Source of the DNA: a bacterium
GTDB lineage: Bacteria; Patescibacteriota; Saccharimonadia; Saccharimonadales; JAGQNK01
DNA: 34,061 nt
Direction: 5' to 3'
NCBI GenBank assembly: GCA_029557815.1
Contig: JAKQHX010000053.1
Coordinates: forward strand, 1-34,061
Shown here: piece after piece, positions 1 through 7,375 of the stretch
Position numbering within the stretch: position 1 is the first letter of the stretch
How the letters are laid out: each line of letters begins with the position of its first letter
The notes under the pieces: model-generated
Databases searched by the model: none
Told to the model about the DNA's origin: nothing
Seen by the model: the letters and a program-made list of their open reading frames with translations, nothing else
Program-made: the position numbers and the translations under genes

Positions 1-984
1 TACTTGGCCCAAGAACTGCCCAAACATACGTGCTGCCGACCGCCCGGAAAGATCCGGCTCGGCCTGAACGCGTATGGCTTCAAATTGACCGTAAACCGGC
101 TCAACGCCACAGGGTTGACGCTCAAAAAAATCGTCAAAAACCCGCCTGAAGGCGAAGGCCGCTCGGTGCGGGTCGTACCTAACAATGCGATGGAGCTCAA
201 TACCGCACAGGTCATCCACAACCAGCTGACCGGACCGACCGGTTTTGACCTTATCCTCATAAAAAACGGTGATAAAACCATCTTGGCACAGACGTTTGCC
301 GTCCAGGATATCGACGCGTACGCAGCCCGCGACCAAAAGCGTCCCAAGCGCGACGCCCGTGTCGGTATGCTTCCACCCAAGCTTGCCCAAATCATCATCA
401 ACCTAGCGACCAAAGATGCACACCCTCATCATGGTGCCATCTTATTAGATCCCTTTTGTGGAACAGGCGTAGTCCTTCAGGAAGCGCAGCTGATGGGCTT
501 TGACGTGTATGGTACCGATCTGGAACCGCGCATGGTCGAGTACAGTCAAGTAAACCTTGAATGGCTCCATAATACGCATGGGACTGCGGCCAATTATTAC
601 AGGCTTGAGATCGGTGATGCCACTGACTTCCAGTGGCATAATCCTTCTGCAATTCATTTCATTGCCTGTGAAACGTACCTTGGCCGACCATTTTCTGGCC
701 CACCTACTCCGCCCGTACTAAAAAAGGTCATGCAAGACGTCGACATTATCCACCGCAAGTTTCTCCAGAATGTCGCACGCCAGACTAAATCCGGCTTCCG
801 TATGTGTATAGCCGTGCCAGCGTGGCGTACAAAGAACGGATTCCAGCACTTGAAAATGCTTGATTCTCTCGAGGAATTAGGGTATACTCGTACGAGTTTC
901 GCTCATGTGAGTAATGAGGATCTCCTCTATCACCGCGCCGACCAGATCGTCGCCCGTGAGCTCGTAGTACTAACAAGGAAGTAA
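1..984 (+). CDS. TRM11-like SAM-dependent methyltransferase, 5' truncated by window edge
   Basis: The reading frame is open to the first base, so the true start probably lies upstream; a TTG at position 4 is the first possible start inside the window. Numbered from that TTG, the C-terminal half is a Rossmann methyltransferase: SAM-binding motif DPFCGTG at residues 149-155, then a TDLEP motif at about 171-175. The segment before it (RDARVGMLPPKLAQIIINLA) resembles the linker of Trm11/tRNA-guanine-N2 methyltransferases. The N-terminal part may be a THUMP-like RNA-binding region, but this is not clear. The usual catalytic (D/N)PPY motif is absent; its place is taken by CETYLGRP around 222-229. 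Substrate is therefore uncertain (tRNA or other nucleic acid). It ends 2 nt before rpmA and probably shares its transcript. Confidence 0.75.
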   Translation, partial: YLAQELPKHTCCRPPGKIRLGLNAYGFKLTVNRLNATGLTLKKIVKNPPEGEGRSVRVVPNNAMELNTAQVIHNQLTGPTGFDLILIKNGDKTILAQTFAVQDIDAYAARDQKRPKRDARVGMLPPKLAQIIINLATKDAHPHHGAILLDPFCGTGVVLQEAQLMGFDVYGTDLEPRMVEYSQVNLEWLHNTHGTAANYYRLEIGDATDFQWHNPSAIHFIACETYLGRPFSGPPTPPVLKKVMQDVDIIHRKFLQNVARQTKSGFRMCIAVPAWRTKNGFQHLKMLDSLEELGYTRTSFAHVSNEDLLYHRADQIVARELVVLTRK

Positions 985-986
985 TC

Positions 987-1259
987 ATGTCAAAAGTCAA
1001 AGCAGGTGGTAGTAGTAAGAACGTTCACGACAGTCCGGGTCAACGCCTTGGCGTCAAGCTATTCGGCGGCCAAAAAGTCAAAAACGGCCAGGTTATTGTT
1101 CGCCAAACCGGCCTGACCAAGCGCGCCGGCGATGGAACGTACTTCAGCCGCAACTACACTATCCACGCAGCAAAAGACGGTGTCGTGAAATTCAGCAAGC
1201 GCCGTGTGCGCCTATTCACCGGCAAAACCGTCCAGCGCACCGAAGTCACCGTCGAGTAA
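987..1259 (+). CDS. rpmA: 50S ribosomal protein L27
   Basis: Ninety residues, the normal length for L27, a large-subunit protein whose N-terminus reaches towards the peptidyl transferase centre. The N-terminal KAGGSSKN...DSPGQRLGVKLFGG block and the following QVIVRQTG motif are diagnostic. There is no Firmicutes-type cleavable N-terminal extension: the lysine-rich tail begins directly after the start Met. The ATG is preceded by an AAGGAAG ribosome binding site 5 nt upstream. The partner rplU is not in view; the upstream neighbour is instead a methyltransferase gene ending 2 nt away. A strong terminator follows the stop codon by about 20 nt. Confidence 0.97.
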   Translation: MSKVKAGGSSKNVHDSPGQRLGVKLFGGQKVKNGQVIVRQTGLTKRAGDGTYFSRNYTIHAAKDGVVKFSKRRVRLFTGKTVQRTEVTVE

Positions 1260-1280
1260 CCTTCAGTTCTGCATACCCTA

Positions 1281-1309
1281 ACCGTCGCTAACTAGCGACG
1301 GTTTTTTTT
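1281..1309 (+). terminator. Rho-independent terminator after rpmA
   Basis: A perfect 10-bp inverted repeat, ACCGTCGCTA (1281-1290) with TAGCGACGGT (1293-1302), is followed by a run of seven T. It ends the methyltransferase-rpmA transcript. The T run overlaps the stop codon of the convergent gene on the minus strand. Confidence 0.92.
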
Positions 1310-2132
1310 AGGTGGCCTGCAGCTGAGGGCCAATCGCCTGATTACCTGCATTCCGAGCCACTCTTTCACGTTGCTCTTCGGGTCGCAGGTAGTCCCAACC
1401 TCGCTTACGGCCTTCGCTGTCTTCCAGTGGTCCAAAATAACCCTGAGCAACATCCAAGATCACCACTGCACCGCTATGTGATGTGTATCGAACCCACGCG
1501 TGTCCTTCCGGCTCGCCTTTCGGACTCCAGCGTTGGCTACGATCGACACTGACCTGTCCACGGATAAGCCCGTCATCCTTGAGCCGCTCCAACAGCACGC
1601 CAGCCGCCAACGCCTGGTGCCGGCAGACTCCCACGCCTTCTAATATAAACTCGTTTAGCGGAATTTTTGTACCGTCCCTGAAGTCACTTCTGCCCTGATT
1701 TTCGGCAATCTCTCCAAGAATTTTCTCTACTCCTTCCTGGGAATACCGCATTTTTTCTGACACCACATCAAAAACTGCACCCAGAACCTTGCCTCTCTGC
1801 TCGCGTCCGCTTTTATCCACGATTCGCGACCGCACATCCGACAGTAATTCCTCGAATTCATCAGGATATTTCTCAGTATCGACTACAATGGCCTCCCCAC
1901 CGTACGTACCTGTATAGACACCGCCGTTAAGGGCACTATCCCGTCCGATAATATGCCTGCCTTGGTAGGTATCCCCGCCCTCACGGCGTTTAATAGCGTG
2001 CGTGTATTCCCAACCATCATCTTGAAATCCAGTTGGGACCTGTAATTGCGACTTATCAAATACAGGAACACCTGTAATTAGCTCCGTAGGCTGGGCTGCG
2101 GCATGCGTGGGGTAATTTTCGTGTTGTGGCAT
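1308..2132 (-). CDS. Transglutaminase-fold (EDR1/CTR1-like) cysteine peptidase-like protein, function unknown
   Basis: 274 residues, no signal peptide or membrane segment, so probably cytosolic. The C-terminal half carries a papain/transglutaminase-type triad in the expected order: Cys170 in GVGVCRHQALA, His211 in EGHAWVRY and Asp227 in VVILDVAQG. The CRHQA context is like the EDR1/CTR1/ARMC3 peptidase-like domain. The N-terminal third (1-60) is Gln/Pro/Gly-rich and probably disordered. Residues 60-165 have alternating helices and acidic stretches. Family members can be proteases, deamidases or inactive binding domains, so the reaction is not known. It has its own promoter with a perfect TTGACA and lies next to another peptidase-like gene on the same strand. 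The stop codon sits inside the T run of the convergent rpmA terminator. Confidence 0.6.
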   Translation of the reverse strand: MPQHENYPTHAAAQPTELITGVPVFDKSQLQVPTGFQDDGWEYTHAIKRREGGDTYQGRHIIGRDSALNGGVYTGTYGGEAIVVDTEKYPDEFEELLSDVRSRIVDKSGREQRGKVLGAVFDVVSEKMRYSQEGVEKILGEIAENQGRSDFRDGTKIPLNEFILEGVGVCRHQALAAGVLLERLKDDGLIRGQVSVDRSQRWSPKGEPEGHAWVRYTSHSGAVVILDVAQGYFGPLEDSEGRKRGWDYLRPEEQRERVARNAGNQAIGPQLQAT

Positions 2133-2160
2133 ATGTTTTTTTCTTATTAGAGGTAATTAT

Positions 2161-2189
2161 ATACTAACATAATAGTGGTATTATGTCAA
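2161..2189 (-). promoter_or_regulatory. Sigma70-type promoter for the transglutaminase-fold gene
   Basis: On the minus strand a perfect TTGACA (2184-2189) is followed after 17 bp by TAGTAT (2161-2166), preceded by TGT, an extended -10 arrangement. A second possible -10, TATAAT, lies a few bases further down. The 94-bp gap is strongly AT-rich. The same TATGTTAGTAT string occurs upstream of pyrG. Confidence 0.75.
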
Positions 2190-2226
2190 TAAAATATTTT
2201 CCTTTTGTTTTTGCCATGAAATGGGA

Positions 2227-3699
2227 TTAAGCCGCTTCTTCTCGCGGTTTCAAGCCAAGCTCTTCAGCACGGCGCGCAACCAAGTCGGTCACTACATTTA
2301 AGCCTTGTCTCTTTTTGAAAGTCCAAAGCCATTCATTTCCAGGCTTAATCCTTTCTGCAAGCATCTGGGCACGCTTCGTAATCCTGTCTTCTACGTCCTG
2401 GCCACGCCCAGCCGCAGTCTCCGAGTCAATGAGGCGAGCCGCTACCCCATCGAAGCCTCCGAGGTATTTGTCCACGTTGCGAGAAAATTCATTACTTTGG
2501 TCATCAACATAATTTCGTGGTGACGCCATTACGACTTCAAGCATATTCCGTAGGCCTACTCTCCTTGCAATCGAAGCAAAAACTTCGGCAACTGAACCAC
2601 CCTTTTCCAGGCCACTGAACATATCTGCCGGATGCTCACCTGTAATCGTAGCGTAGTCTAGGAAGAATCCTTTTATGTCCTGATAGCCCTGCTTGTTGCC
2701 CGAGAAATGTTCAGCACGCAGTTCTTCAAGATTAATTCCAACCTGAACATCATGGTCAACATTAACGCCACCCTGAGTGTGTACATATTCGTGCTCCAAG
2801 ATAGCCATATCACGCTGGAAATCATCGTCACCGTAACTCCTTGAGGCTTCCGTTAGCTCGGGGCTGGTTATTTTTTCAGCTAGTGGCATCGAAATACAAA
2901 GCATCGTCTTGCCATCAAGCCTTGTCACCCAAGCTGGAGCAAATAGTTGATCCCGCCCCAGCTCCTTGGCCATTTTCTCACCGCGCGCGACGAGGCCGCC
3001 GCGCTGATCGGTGACTGCATCCTGAAGCTTAATAGCTTCATCAAAAGCCGCCATTTTTTCCGTGCGGTCGCCAGGCAGACCATCCCAGTCCGGTGCCGAA
3101 GGTGCCTCAAGGCCATATGACTCAGTTTCGGTCGAAGAAATACTCAGAACGCGCACTTCATACGCGTCTTCGTTATCGCCAGTAATGCCCATCTTCTCTT
3201 TGACGCTGGCTAGGAACTGTCCCTGCTGTATTTTTTCGGTGACTGCATCACTTAGTGCTCTGTCTGTATACCTATCATATACCGCAAGCACACCCCTCTC
3301 GCTCAAGGGAGATGACTCGCCGTCTATGCTTTGCTTAGCACCCTCCAAGACCGGACTATATTCGCGCGCCAGCAAGGCAACTGCATCATGAAGGAAATGT
3401 CGCTCTTCTTCACTCTCTTCTGGGCTCTCACCAGACAGATCTGACCATCTATCCGCAATAGCAGCAAATGTCATAGCCCTTCCTTCGTCTTCGAAAAATT
3501 CAGGCCTGATATCAAAGGTTCCGATAATGTCCTTTGCTGCCTCATCAATGCGCTCCCGTTTGTCATGAATTTCAAGCACCTGCAGGGCTAACTTGTCAAA
3601 TGACTGTCGCTGCAAAGTCTCAGCTGGGGACACTGGCTGCTCTTCTGGCATCTGTTGCCCTAGTTCAGTTGGTGGTAAAACAGGTTCTTTTTCATGCAT
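2227..3699 (-). CDS. HExxH zinc metallopeptidase-like protein, unknown family
   Basis: 490 residues, no signal peptide or membrane segment. A zincin motif HEYVH (His303-Glu304-His307) lies in an amphipathic helix, ILEHEYVHTQGG. A cluster of Glu at 326, 327 and 330 (NLEELRAEHFSG) about 20 residues later is well placed to supply the third zinc ligand, as in gluzincins. The N-terminal 300 residues are acidic and helical with no recognisable domain; a helical, basic C-terminal region follows. I do not recognise the family, and hydrolytic activity is an inference from the motif. It is upstream of and on the same strand as the transglutaminase-fold gene, but that gene has its own promoter. The ATG lies just after a run of A/T with no clear Shine-Dalgarno sequence. 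Confidence 0.6.
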   Translation of the reverse strand: MHEKEPVLPPTELGQQMPEEQPVSPAETLQRQSFDKLALQVLEIHDKRERIDEAAKDIIGTFDIRPEFFEDEGRAMTFAAIADRWSDLSGESPEESEEERHFLHDAVALLAREYSPVLEGAKQSIDGESSPLSERGVLAVYDRYTDRALSDAVTEKIQQGQFLASVKEKMGITGDNEDAYEVRVLSISSTETESYGLEAPSAPDWDGLPGDRTEKMAAFDEAIKLQDAVTDQRGGLVARGEKMAKELGRDQLFAPAWVTRLDGKTMLCISMPLAEKITSPELTEASRSYGDDDFQRDMAILEHEYVHTQGGVNVDHDVQVGINLEELRAEHFSGNKQGYQDIKGFFLDYATITGEHPADMFSGLEKGGSVAEVFASIARRVGLRNMLEVVMASPRNYVDDQSNEFSRNVDKYLGGFDGVAARLIDSETAAGRGQDVEDRITKRAQMLAERIKPGNEWLWTFKKRQGLNVVTDLVARRAEELGLKPREEAA

Positions 3700-3726
3700 A
3701 TGTATGTTTTGCTATTTAACATATGT

Positions 3727-3755
3727 ATATTAGCATAAAAATTACAAAAAAGCAA
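3727..3755 (-). promoter_or_regulatory. Promoter for the HExxH gene, overlapping the upstream terminator
   Basis: Minus-strand TTGCTT (3750-3755) and TAATAT (3727-3732) are separated by 17 bp. The -35 hexamer is formed by the distal arm and T run of the response-regulator terminator, so the two signals share DNA. Confidence 0.6.
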
Positions 3756-3779
3756 TAGCGTGTTAGAACTATTGCTTTT
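3745..3779 (-). terminator. Rho-independent terminator after the response regulator
   Basis: A perfect 11-bp inverted repeat, AAAAGCAATAG (3748-3758) with CTATTGCTTTT (3769-3779), has a 10-nt loop and continues into more T on the minus strand. It lies 11 nt past the response regulator stop codon and ends the pyrG-response regulator transcript. Confidence 0.9.
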
Positions 3780-3789
3780 GTGTGCTCAG

Positions 3790-4212
3790 TTACTGTATAC
3801 CAAGGTGGTGCTTAATGCGTTCGACGACATCAGCGATAACAACTTGAGATTTGACGAGATAATCATCGACACCCATATCCTCTGCCCGCTGGCGGTCTGA
3901 TTCTTGACTGAGCGCCGTCAACATGATGACCTTTGCATTTGTCGTCTCTGGGGTGTTGCGCAGGATATCGAGCACGTCAAAGCCGCTCACTTTTGGCATC
4001 ATGACGTCCAGCAAGATAAGATCCGGCTTGTATTCCAGTGCAGCTGCGAGAGCCTCTTCTCCGTTTGGCACTCGCTTAAGGTCAAACCCTTCGGCATGTA
4101 AACGGGTTTTATATACATTTGCAAGCGTGTCGTCGTCTTCTACGAGAAGGATTTTCTTGGTGTTTGTATTTTCTGCAGGTGGTGGGGTTGTTTGTTCATC
4201 CATACTGCTCAT
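3790..4212 (-). CDS. Stand-alone response regulator receiver domain protein
   Basis: 140 residues, essentially one CheY-like receiver domain (residues 19-139) with a short Pro/Thr-rich N-terminal tail and no output domain. All receiver signatures are present: acidic pocket Glu25-Asp26-Asp27, phospho-acceptor Asp69 in LILLDVMMP, Thr99 in VIMLTA and Lys121 in YLVKS. Single-domain receivers usually relay phosphate or act by binding a partner. No histidine kinase is in the window, so the partner is unknown. The gene starts 18 nt after pyrG and should be co-transcribed with it; a GGAG lies 4 nt before the ATG. A second in-frame ATG three codons later is possible. Pairing with CTP synthase has no obvious functional logic. 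Confidence 0.92.
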   Translation of the reverse strand: MSSMDEQTTPPPAENTNTKKILLVEDDDTLANVYKTRLHAEGFDLKRVPNGEEALAAALEYKPDLILLDVMMPKVSGFDVLDILRNTPETTNAKVIMLTALSQESDRQRAEDMGVDDYLVKSQVVIADVVERIKHHLGIQ

Positions 4213-4230
4213 GCTACTCCGTTACTTACT

Positions 4231-5847
4231 TTATTTCAAGGCCGTTTCAAGCGTTGCTTTTACGAAACCACGGAACATAGGATGGGCACGGTTGGGACGG
4301 GACTTGAATTCTGGATGGAACTGGCTCGCCAGGAAGAATGGGTGGTTGATGCCTTCTATGATCTCGACCAATGAACTGTCGGGGCTGGTACCGCTCGCCC
4401 GGATACCCCATGATTCGTACTTCTCCCGGTAGGCATTGGCGCACTCATAGCGATGGCGGTGGCGTTCCTGGATTTCCTTTTCGCCGTAAACCTTAGCCGC
4501 CAAACTGCCCTTTTCGAGTTTGCATGGATAGTTGCCAAGCCGCATAGTGCCACCGGTGTTTTCTTTGCCTTTTTGGCCGTCCATCGTATTGATGACAAGG
4601 TTTTTGCCATTCGCTTCAATTTCCGCAGTATTGGCATCTGTGATGCCCGCCGACCGGGCTGCGGCAATAACCGCCATCTGCAGCCCTAGACAGAGCCCCA
4701 GATATGGCAAGTTATTTTTCAGGGCATACTGGGCAGCCTTAATCTTGCCCTCGATGCCCCTGGTTCCGAAGCCACCAGGCACCACGATACCATCAAGTCC
4801 TTCAAACGCTTTCGCGACATCTGCACTAGGATTATCAAGTGCTTCGGCATCGATCCAACGAATGTCTAACTTGGCATCCTGTGACCAAGCAGCTGCACGC
4901 AGCGCCTCAAACACTGACATGTATGTGTCGGTATTGTCCATGTATTTGGCTACGACACCTATTGTCGCTGTACTCGTGAAACCGTTCGTTGCCCGCCTGA
5001 CGACTTCGCGCCATTCCTTTAAGTGAGGCTTGCTGACCTTGAGGGAAAGTCGCTGACTGATGACATCGGCAATACCCGTATCCTCTAGGGTGAGTGGTAC
5101 TTCGTAAATACTTGGTGCATTTGGCAACAGAGCGATTGCCTCTTGGGGTACGCCAGAGAAAAGGCTGAGCTTTTTGACGACCCCTTCTGGCGCCGCCCGC
5201 TCGGAGCGGGCTACCAGCACATCTGGCACGATTCCATACCCGCGAAGGTCGCGTACGGCATTCTGGGCTGGTTTGGTCTTGAACTCCTGGCTGGCACCCA
5301 GGTATGGCATGTATACGACGTGCACATAGAGCGAGTTTTCGCGGCTGACCTTGAAACCGAGTTCGCGAATCGCCTCGATAAAACTAAGGCCTTCGTAGTC
5401 GCCGACTGTGCCGCCGATTTCCACGATATGGACATCAAAACCTTTTGACGCTTCAAGGATTTCTTCCTGCATTGCACGGACGACATGGGGAATATATTGG
5501 ACTGTCTTGCCGAGGTACTTGCCTGCACGCTCGTCAGTGATAACCTTCTGCAACACCCGGCCGCTCATGAGGCTCGACGACTGTGTCAGTTCCTGATCCA
5601 AAAATCGTTCGTAATGACCAAGGTCGAGGTCTGTTTCTGCGCCGTCTTTGGTCACAAAGCATTCGCCGTGTTCGGCGGGATTGAGCGTACCAGCGTCAAT
5701 GTTCAGGTACGGATCACATTTCTGGATATTTACGTTGAGCCCGCGGGCTTTGAGGAGATTTCCGATTGAGGCGGCGGTGATACCCTTTCCAAGTCCGGAA
5801 AGCACGCCACCAGTTACAAACACAAATTTAGTCGGCTTTTTTGCCAC
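4231..5847 (-). CDS. pyrG: CTP synthase (glutamine hydrolysing)
   Basis: 538 residues, full length. It makes CTP from UTP, ATP and glutamine, the last step of pyrimidine nucleotide synthesis. The N-terminal amidoligase domain has the P-loop GGVLSGLGKGITAAS (13-27) and a CDPYLNIDAGT motif; EIGGTVGDYEG follows at 143-153. The C-terminal class I glutamine amidotransferase domain has the nucleophile Cys386 in LGLCLGLQ and the partners His511 and Glu513 in SQFHPEF. The start is GTG, supported by a GGGGGA sequence 9 nt upstream. It leads a two-gene unit with the response regulator. Confidence 0.98.
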   Translation of the reverse strand: MAKKPTKFVFVTGGVLSGLGKGITAASIGNLLKARGLNVNIQKCDPYLNIDAGTLNPAEHGECFVTKDGAETDLDLGHYERFLDQELTQSSSLMSGRVLQKVITDERAGKYLGKTVQYIPHVVRAMQEEILEASKGFDVHIVEIGGTVGDYEGLSFIEAIRELGFKVSRENSLYVHVVYMPYLGASQEFKTKPAQNAVRDLRGYGIVPDVLVARSERAAPEGVVKKLSLFSGVPQEAIALLPNAPSIYEVPLTLEDTGIADVISQRLSLKVSKPHLKEWREVVRRATNGFTSTATIGVVAKYMDNTDTYMSVFEALRAAAWSQDAKLDIRWIDAEALDNPSADVAKAFEGLDGIVVPGGFGTRGIEGKIKAAQYALKNNLPYLGLCLGLQMAVIAAARSAGITDANTAEIEANGKNLVINTMDGQKGKENTGGTMRLGNYPCKLEKGSLAAKVYGEKEIQERHRHRYECANAYREKYESWGIRASGTSPDSSLVEIIEGINHPFFLASQFHPEFKSRPNRAHPMFRGFVKATLETALK

Positions 5848-5880
5848 TTGAAAGGTTCCCCCGCCAAACTTAATGCATAC

Positions 5881-5909
5881 ATACTAACATAGCAGATAGG
5901 AAACATAAA
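5881..5909 (-). promoter_or_regulatory. Candidate pyrG promoter (extended -10)
   Basis: Minus-strand TGTTAGTAT provides an extended -10 (TAGTAT at 5881-5886); a weak -35 TTTATG (5904-5909) is 17 bp upstream. The TATGTTAGTAT string is identical to that at the 2161 promoter, which raises confidence. The rest of the 113-bp gap shows nothing else clear. Confidence 0.5.
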
Positions 5910-5960
5910 GAACCAGACAATTTACCATGCCTTTCGCGTAATGACCGGTTAGCAAAAACC

Positions 5961-7304
5961 TCAACGCGTCAGGCGATAGATACGTGACATACGACGACTG
6001 CCAATATAGAGTATGGTCGTTGCCGCCAGAACTATCATCGAAAGTACTCCCTTCGCAAACACATCTGTACCTGTATTTGATAGGCTTTCTTTGGGTGCGC
6101 CCCTATCATTTGTTGGCGTATCCACCGACGTATCTTCTTCCTCGTCATCATCACTGCCTACCGGCTGGTAGACAAAGTTGATAGTGTTTGCGCCAAGGAC
6201 AAAAGTAAGATTTTGGGCGGATGGAGCGATGTAGTTGGCAATAGTTGGTGGCGTGAAGACATCACTGCCCCCTACCCGATAGTAGAGGTTGAGGTCGTTG
6301 GTCGTGTTTTCGCTAATCAAGTATGACGTAAGGCCAACCCCCGTATGCGTCGTGTTTGATGCAATTGAGGCACCTACCCCATTTTGATAAGTTATAGTGA
6401 CCTGAGCCGGATTGATGAGATGGCCACCGCCGTTCTCACCTCCATTAATAGCCATCGCATCCAGCAAGCCGTTTGGATTATCTGTATCTTCGGTGTAGAG
6501 TTGAGCATACCATACAGTATCTTGTGAAGCCTCTATAAGAGTGGGGTTACCGCTTAAGAAAAAGTCAAAGTATATCTGCGAACCACTAAGCGAAGACTGA
6601 ACGGCAAACGCTGTCTCGTGTATGCTCGTTACCGAACTGGGAATCGTGACAGAGGTGAGTTGATTACACATAAAAACGGTATGGCCTATGGTCGTCAATG
6701 CATTAGGGAGGCTCACCTCAGTCAGATCGTTAATACCAAATGCACCGTCACCGATACTTGTAACTGAGTTAGGCAGTACGACTGAGGTCAGTTTATTATT
6801 CATAAAAGCAGAAGAACCTATAGAAGCCACGGAGTTTCCAAAAATGACAGAGGTGAGTTGATTGCTGTTAAAGGCTCCGGTGGCAATACTCGTAACTGAG
6901 TCAGGGATTACGACAGAGGTGAGTTGATTATACTGAAAAGCAAGATTGTCAATGGCTACTACCGTTGATGGAATAGTCGCACCAGTAAGGTTTTTACTAT
7001 AGAACGCCTGATAGCCAATCACTTCTACCGGAGTTCCGCCTATACTGCTCGGTATCTCTACGTCGTATGGGCAGGTAGTGCCGTTTGGCATGTAATCCGT
7101 AATAGTGTTGGTGCCGCTATTGAACGTGAAGCAACCCTCATCAGTGGGAGCGGCCTGGGCGTACTCGGGATTGTGAAAGTTAACGGCAGCCAGAGTGGAG
7201 ACAGCCATAACCAGAGCCAGACCAACGCCGATAGTCGCCTTCCTGCGGTGCAAGAAGAGCTTGTAGGCTGTGCCGAAACTAAGGTTTTGTTTGATGGTGT
7301 ACAT
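5961..7304 (-). CDS. Secreted BspA-like leucine-rich repeat surface protein with LSNTG sorting signal
   Basis: 447 residues. A basic N-terminus and hydrophobic segment (24-41) followed by AQAA (49-52) form a signal peptide. Residues 101-233 are six LRR_5 (BspA/Treponema-type) repeats of exactly 22 residues, with Phe at 101, 123, 145, 167, 189, 211 and 233 and the core LTSVxIPxSVTSI. Residues 297-381 resemble a MucBP-type beta module. An Asp/Glu-rich linker (385-400) leads to a C-terminal sorting signal: LSNTG at 408-412, a hydrophobic stretch and a basic RRMSRIYRLTR tail. Likely role is adhesion or host-cell contact, by family analogy only. The neighbour upstream (7376-8860) has the same architecture and probably the same transcript. 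No clear ribosome binding site precedes the ATG. Confidence 0.85.
   Translation of the reverse strand: MYTIKQNLSFGTAYKLFLHRRKATIGVGLALVMAVSTLAAVNFHNPEYAQAAPTDEGCFTFNSGTNTITDYMPNGTTCPYDVEIPSSIGGTPVEVIGYQAFYSKNLTGATIPSTVVAIDNLAFQYNQLTSVVIPDSVTSIATGAFNSNQLTSVIFGNSVASIGSSAFMNNKLTSVVLPNSVTSIGDGAFGINDLTEVSLPNALTTIGHTVFMCNQLTSVTIPSSVTSIHETAFAVQSSLSGSQIYFDFFLSGNPTLIEASQDTVWYAQLYTEDTDNPNGLLDAMAINGGENGGGHLINPAQVTITYQNGVGASIASNTTHTGVGLTSYLISENTTNDLNLYYRVGGSDVFTPPTIANYIAPSAQNLTFVLGANTINFVYQPVGSDDDEEEDTSVDTPTNDRGAPKESLSNTGTDVFAKGVLSMIVLAATTILYIGSRRMSRIYRLTR
6609..7004 (-). repeat. Six tandem 66-bp coding repeats (LRR_5 units)
   Basis: The six 22-residue leucine-rich repeats are encoded by six diverged 66-bp units. 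Short strings such as GAGGTGAGTTGATT (plus strand) recur at the same phase, showing duplication at DNA level. Copy number is likely to vary between strains. Confidence 0.8.
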
Positions 7305-7375
7305 GGCTTTGGTGGCTTTATCTTCTTTTTGTATCGTTTGTTGGCTGTTTGTGCCTTTGCTGGCTTGTGTGTTTT

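Noticed and set aside
6609-7004. CRISPR-like or microsatellite array
   Set aside because: The periodic DNA is coding: it is in frame and gives 22-residue leucine-rich repeats.
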